A stretch of 40,550 nt of DNA from Ichthyophthirius multifiliis. Taxonomy: Eukaryota > Ciliophora > Oligohymenophorea > Hymenostomatida. Position 1 is the first letter of the stretch. Every line of letters starts with the position of its first letter. The translations under genes and the position numbers were made by a program. A model generated the notes under the pieces. That model made no database searches and had not been told where the DNA came from. It saw only the letters and a list, made by a program, of their open reading frames with translations. Positions 35,366 through 40,550 of this stretch are shown here, in pieces. The stretch is taken from the NCBI RefSeq assembly GCF_000220395.1, contig NW_004086847.1, positions 1 to 40,550 of the forward strand. Reading direction: 5' to 3'.

Positions 35366-37081
35366 TAATAATTTTATTTTTTATTTTATTTAATTAAATT
35401 TTATATTAATATATTTATTTAGATATATATTTTATTAATATATATTTAATATTTTTTAATTATATATATATTTATATTTATTAATTTATAAAATTATGTT
35501 TATTAATAATTAATAGCTACATATTTAACTTTGATTTTATTAAATAATAATTTATTTTATATTTAAAATATTTACATTTTTAAAAATTTAATAACAACAA
35601 ATAATAAAGATAACTACATTAATTTGTTTTTATTTTAGTTATTTTTTATTATGTATTTAATAAAATATTTATTATTTTTTATCTATTTATAATTTCGATA
35701 TTTTTTATAATTAATTTATATTAATTATTATATATATAATTTTATTTTATTTTTATTTAATTAACATTTTTATCTAATAAATTATTAATTTCTTATAATT
35801 AATTTTTTTAAATATTTTTAGACTTTATATTTTTTCCCATAAATTTAATAATAAACATTCTCAACAAATTTAAAAACGCAATTTTTTTAAAAACAAAAAA
35901 ATAGAATAATTTTAATTTTAAAAAATTATATATATAGAAATCACTTTAATATATTTTTACTTTCTTATTTTAATTTTAGCTTTATTTTTCTTTTTAATCA
36001 TTTATAATAATTTCTTTTTTAGACAACAAATATTATTTTGCATTCTTTAATAATTTAATAAATTGTCATTTATTCTAAATTAAAATTTTTTATATATATT
36101 TTAATTTATTTTTTATGTTTTTTTTAGGCTTTAAAGTTTTTGTATTTTAAATATATTTATATTTGAATATAAAAATTATGTATTTTCATAGTTTATAATT
36201 TTTAGACTTTGCATATTTAATAATTATGTAATTTATTTTGTAGTTTTTAATCAATTTTAAAATGTTTGTTAATCATTTTTTTATAATTATAAGTTTTTAG
36301 ATTAACTTCATTTATTAATATATGGATTATTTGAAAAATTTAAGGCATGCATTGCTTTTAATATTCCTTATATGTAAAATTTTTAGTATTTCGATATATT
36401 TTTTTATAGTATTTTAGATGTATAAAAAGTTTTTAAATAATTCATTTGTTTTGATAGCTGTTAAAATATCTTTATTTTATTTTATAATATTATATTTTTT
36501 CTTTAATTATTTTCAAATTAAATATAAAAATTGATTTGAATTAATAATTAATTAAATTTTAAACAAAATTAAGAAAAAAATGTTTTTATTTATTTAATCT
36601 ATATAATGTTTCAATATTATTTTTAAAATATAATATATATCATAATATTAAAATAATTCATTTAATATTTTTTTTTTTCGCTTTCTTTTATTAAAACATA
36701 TTAATATTGTTATTTTAATATAAATAATGAAAATATTCAATAATCTAAATATTTTGTTATTATAAAAGTAAATATATTATTATTTAAAACAGGAGACTTG
36801 TTTAATATTTTTTTAAATAAAATTAACTTTATCATATAAAAATTCCTAAATTTAGCAAAACACATTGAAAATGTTTTGAAAATAGTAAAAAATAAAAATG
36901 AGATAATTTTTTATTTTTAGGAAATAAATTATAGTTCACAGTCTTAATATTTTAAGATATTAAACCTTAAAAATATTATTAAATAAATATATTAATTATA
37001 TAATTTGTGAATTTATTACATATATAAATAATTGTAGATTTGTAAATAATAAATTAAAAGTATATAATGTACTTTTATTTT
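35366..37081. other. A+T-rich intergenic region
   Basis: About 1.7 kb with no coding pattern, RNA gene or long repeat that I can support. It follows the SUKH gene. Confidence 0.55.
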
Positions 37082-37315
37082 ATGTCGCATGAAAGTTCTT
37101 CGGAAAATAATTTTCAAAGTGGATTTAATGGAAAAAACGCTAAAATTTGGTTTTTAAGGCCTTGCTTTCTATTGCATAAAGTTTTAAAATTGCCATATTA
37201 TAGTAGTAATATGTTATAATTAATTAATATTATATTAAATAAAAAGTAATTATTTTATTTAATATACATATATATTTATTATAGTATTAAAATTAATAAG
37301 AAAAGCTTTTACTGA
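37082..37315 (+). CDS. possible small ORF
   Basis: A 77-codon frame beginning MSHESSSENNFQSGFNGKNA, then KIWFLRPCFLLHKVLKLPYY, followed by low-complexity Ile/Lys/Tyr residues up to TGA 37313-37315. Only the first 45 codons have a base composition above the surrounding level. It could be a genuine small gene, the 5' exon of a longer one, or chance. No family recognised. Confidence 0.25.
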
Positions 37316-37842
37316 TTAAATTTTTGATTTAGTTTACAAATGATAATTCGAAATCTTTAATAAAAAAATAATTTAAATGATATTTTTATACATATATTTT
37401 TTAAAAGTAGAAAATTAAATTTTTGTAATTGTTAATTATTTTTAGTTATTTTTCGATATTTAATAACATTAAAAATATATATTATTTGAAAAATTTGTGT
37501 TTTTTTTTTACTAATTTATTATTATATTATTTTTATTGTTATGCATGATATTTATCAAAAAAATGTAAATAATATGAATTCGAATATAGAATTTAACAAA
37601 TATTTTTTTATGAAAAAAAATAAAGATATTTAACTTTTTTAATATTTGTATAATAAATATATTTTTAAATTAAACTAAATTATATAAAAATTAAATTTTA
37701 TAACAAAATTCTTATATTCTATAAATTTAATTTAAGAAAATAATAATAATTTATTTGAGTTTATCAAAGTATTTAAAAAATAAATTAAATTTTATTATAA
37801 AATAATCATATAAATAAAATAAAATAAAATAAAATAATATAT

Positions 37843-37893
<51 letters not shown>

Positions 37894-38017
37894 TTATAAT
37901 TTTTTTTTTATTATTATTTTATTTATCTGATCTTAATTAGCATAATAATTAATCAAAAAAAAAGATATAATTAAAATATTATTTTAAAAAATAATTATTT
38001 ATTCAATAACAAAAAAA
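37316..38017. other. A+T-rich intergenic region with (TA)n repeat
   Basis: About 700 bases upstream of the proteasome gene, including a TA run at about 37850-37890. It should contain the proteasome gene promoter; no element could be named. Confidence 0.55.
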
Positions 38018-39071
38018 ATGAGTAATATGGTAAAAAAATATATATAAAATATAATAATAATTATTTCTATTAAAGTTTGATTTATCAGTTACTACCTTTA
38101 ATTAAGACGGTAGAATTCTTTAAGTTACATATGCTTAAACAGCAGTAGATTAAAGCGAGTACTTATAATCATAAAAAAATACTTATAGAAAATAAAAATT
38201 TATATAAAAAAATAAACTAGAACTATTATTGGAGTAAAATGTTCTGATGGAGTAATTTTAGGGGCTGAAAAGCAATTATTTACAAATTTATTAGTCGAAG
38301 ATACAAATAAAAGAGTATATAACATTGAAAATAGTATTGGAATGGTAATAATTAATACATATATTTAAATTTTAAAATAAATTATAAAATAAGGTAATTG
38401 GAGGTAGAATTCCAGATGGAAGAAATTGTGTAAGTAGAGCAAGAAAAGAAGCTTAGGAATATTAAAAATATTTTGAAGTTCCGATTTCAGGAAAAGTATT
38501 TTACTATTTTTAATTTATAAACAAATAAATATTATAATTATAAGATACTTGCTGATAGAATTAGTTAATATATTCATGCACATACACTTTATGGATATTA
38601 TAGACCTTTTGGAACTGCTGTTATTGTATCTTCATATGATCATATAGATGGATTTTAATTACACATGAGCGATCCTTCTGGTTTAAATTATGTAATAAAA
38701 ATAAATAAATAAATATATTTATAAATATTTATATTGTATTTATTAATATAAAAATAATTATATATTTTAAAAAGGCTTATCATGCATGCGCTTAAGGAAA
38801 AGGAAAATAAACTGCAAAAGCTGAATTTGAAAAAAGAAATTTCTCTACATTAACATGTAGATAAGCAATGCCTTATATATTAAAAATGTATAAATTAAAT
38901 ATATTATAATAATAAACATATATTATTTTATAAAAAATAAATAGATTAAATCTAACACATGAAGATGTTAAAGAAAAAAAATATTTATATGAAATTAGTT
39001 GGATTTGTTAAGAAAGCAATTTCTAACATAAATTGATACCTAAAGATTTAAGGGTTAATATTTTTTTTTTT

Positions 39072-39118
<47 letters not shown>

Positions 39119-39207
39119 TATATATATATAATATTTATAATAATTATTAGGAATAATCTGAAAGATAAGCTTTGGAAATGATTGATGATGATGAATAAGC
39201 TGATTGA
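38018..39207 (+). CDS. PSMA3: 20S proteasome alpha subunit, PSMA3 (alpha7) type
   Basis: Eight exons: 38018-38029, 38076-38158, 38221-38344, 38394-38495, 38545-38691, 38775-38887, 38945-39053, 39151-39207; the sum is 747 nt, exactly 249 codons. The alpha-type N-terminal signature reads FDLSVTTFNQDGRILQVTYA with the start of helix H0, QTAVDQSETIIGVKCSDGV. Further matches to PSMA3 are ISQYIHAHTLYGYYRPFGTA, LHMSDPSGLNYAYHACAQGK, HEDVKEKKYLYEISWI and PKDLREQSERQALEM with an acidic end DDDEQAD. Alpha subunits form the outer rings of the 20S core and gate substrate entry; they are not catalytic. The start MSNM followed by an intron is short, and human PSMA3 has a few more residues here (248 versus 255 in total). 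The seventh intron holds a (TA)n tract. Confidence 0.95.
39075..39115. repeat. (TA)n microsatellite inside a proteasome-gene intron
   Basis: A TA run of about 36-40 bases lies within the 97-nt seventh intron (39054-39150) of the PSMA3-like gene. Confidence 0.9.
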
Positions 39208-39403
39208 TTATAAATAAAAAATGTTTTTTTATCTAAATTCATATATTTATAAAATATTTTATTTATATTAATATTTTATATTTTATTATTATTATTTTTA
39301 ATTATAAATTTAATAAATTATATTTTTTTTTTTATTTAATAATTTTTAATTTAAAAATAATATAATATTTTTTTAAAACTTAAACGAAATAAAAATAAAT
39401 ATT

Positions 39404-39607
39404 ATGAATTATAATTTATTTATTTTGATAATTCTATTAATGGTTACTAATGTTTATGCATATCCTCTTACAACTTTAGTAGAGTCTTTATCTACAATAA
39501 TTATGTTTTTAGTTTTAACAATATTTATTTTTGCGGGATTAGGATATTATGCAAGATAAAAAAATTATATAGAAACTAAATAATAATAATATTCATTTTA
39601 TAATTGA
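39404..39607 (+). CDS. small single-span membrane or secreted protein
   Basis: A 67-residue frame, ATG 39404 to TGA 39605-39607. It has a hydrophobic signal-like start, NLFILIILLMVTNVYA, where cleavage after VYA is plausible, a short polar piece YPLTTLVESLS, a second hydrophobic span TIIMFLVLTIFIFAGLGYYA, and a tail ARQKNYIETKQQQYSFYN. This pattern fits a type I membrane microprotein or, if the first segment is not cut, a hairpin with two spans. It follows the proteasome gene by about 200 bases on the same strand. No homologue recognised, though codon use and frame look real. Confidence 0.6.
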
Positions 39608-40550
39608 TAAATTTAAAAATAAAGTTTTAATATTTAAATTAAAATCATTATTATATATTTTTATGTATTGTTTAAAATTTTAAATAATGCGTTTGAATAT
39701 ATATTTATTAAAATAAGATTTTTCATGCATATATAATTTATGTATATTTGTATATATATAATATTATATATATATTATAGATATATATTTATATTTATTT
39801 TTAATATTTTCGAATTTTTTTTTTACATATATTAATTAATTTTTTATTTGTAATGATTATATATAGTATTTTATTATTTTCTAAATATGTTTTGGAAATA
39901 TAGTATTTTTAAATTTTTAAAGAAAATAATAAATTTTTTATTTACATTATTTATTATTAATTTATTTTTTTAAACAATATTCTTTATACATCATTTTTAA
40001 TTAATATTTTTTTTTTCATTATTTTATTATTATTTATTCTATAATAATTTATAATATTTTCTTGATTTAGATAATATATTTTTCAAATTTATTAATTCAA
40101 AAAATAGGTAAAAGTATTTTTTTAATAAGGATATCGGTTATTTAACTATTAATTAAATATTATTTAATATTTATAATTTTTTTTAGAATAATATATTTAG
40201 AAAAAAATTGAATATTCAATTATTTATTTAATATATTTAAAATTTATATTTATAAAAATAAAAAAATAAAATTTATATATTTAAATAAATCTAATATTTA
40301 AATAATTTAATTATGATAAATTAAAATATATATTAAAATAAAAGCTACATAAATTTATATTAATAATTATATAATAATACATTAATCATAAAATGAATAA
40401 ACATATTAAAAAAATTTATATTTAATAAAATATTATAATATAAAAACTTATAATAATAAAATAATAATATTAAAAAATTTAAATAAAAACTATAGTAAAA
40501 AAAAATCAATAAATTTGGTGAAAAAAAAATAAATGTTTATTATAATCATC
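39608..40550. other. A+T-rich sequence to the window end
   Basis: About 940 bases with no coding pattern, telomere repeat or RNA gene visible. Confidence 0.55.

Overview
This window is protein-coding DNA from a ciliate nucleus. It is extremely A+T-rich (roughly 85 percent by eye). Twenty or so genes read through only if TAA and TAG mean glutamine and TGA is the sole stop. Introns are GT-AG and mostly 37-110 nt. Base composition, code and intron size fit an oligohymenophorean such as Ichthyophthirius or a relative; this is inference, not a species call. I saw no telomere repeat, rRNA, tRNA, CRISPR array, transposon or virus-like element.

Layout. 231-927 (-): UVR-motif protein. 1108-3166 (+): UBC/RWD-fold protein with a Glu/Lys/Gln tail; 3391-3969 (+): short coiled coil. 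4041-7380 (-): large adaptor-like protein with an alpha-adaptin-type appendage. 7556-10291 (-): mitochondrial-looking RAP-domain protein. 10455-11897 (-): C2HC zinc-finger protein. 12507-14474 (-): long coiled coil. 15136-16026 (-): polytopic membrane protein. 16196-16827 (+): unknown. 17163-18411 (+): prenyltransferase alpha subunit. 19879-21354 (+): class III aminotransferase. 21716-22726 (+): membrane RING-H2 protein. 22843-23777 (-): TMEM222/RTE1 family. 24781-29567 (+): CHAT protease-like domain joined to a STAND-type P-loop NTPase. 29686-30548 (-): RNF5/RNF185-type ER ubiquitin ligase. 30776-about 31440 (+): unknown. 33479-34564 (-): protein kinase. 34704-35365 (+): SUKH/SMI1-KNR4 domain. 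38018-39207 (+): proteasome alpha subunit, PSMA3 type. 39404-39607 (+): small membrane protein. Long A+T-rich gaps separate them.

The genes are mostly unrelated housekeeping or trafficking functions, each with its own promoter; no operon logic applies. The two most novel architectures are the CHAT-NTPase protein, which resembles an NLR-like sensor/effector, and the coiled-coil adaptor ending in an adaptin appendage.

Quality note. Several genes (231-927, 1108-3166, 4041-7380, 7556-10291, 10455-11897, 17163-18411, 24781-29567) are each one base short in one or more A/T homopolymers, whereas exon sums of other genes (PSMA3, RNF185-like, TMEM222, kinase, coiled coil, aminotransferase) divide exactly by three. 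I read the breaks as probable sequencing undercalls, not biology.
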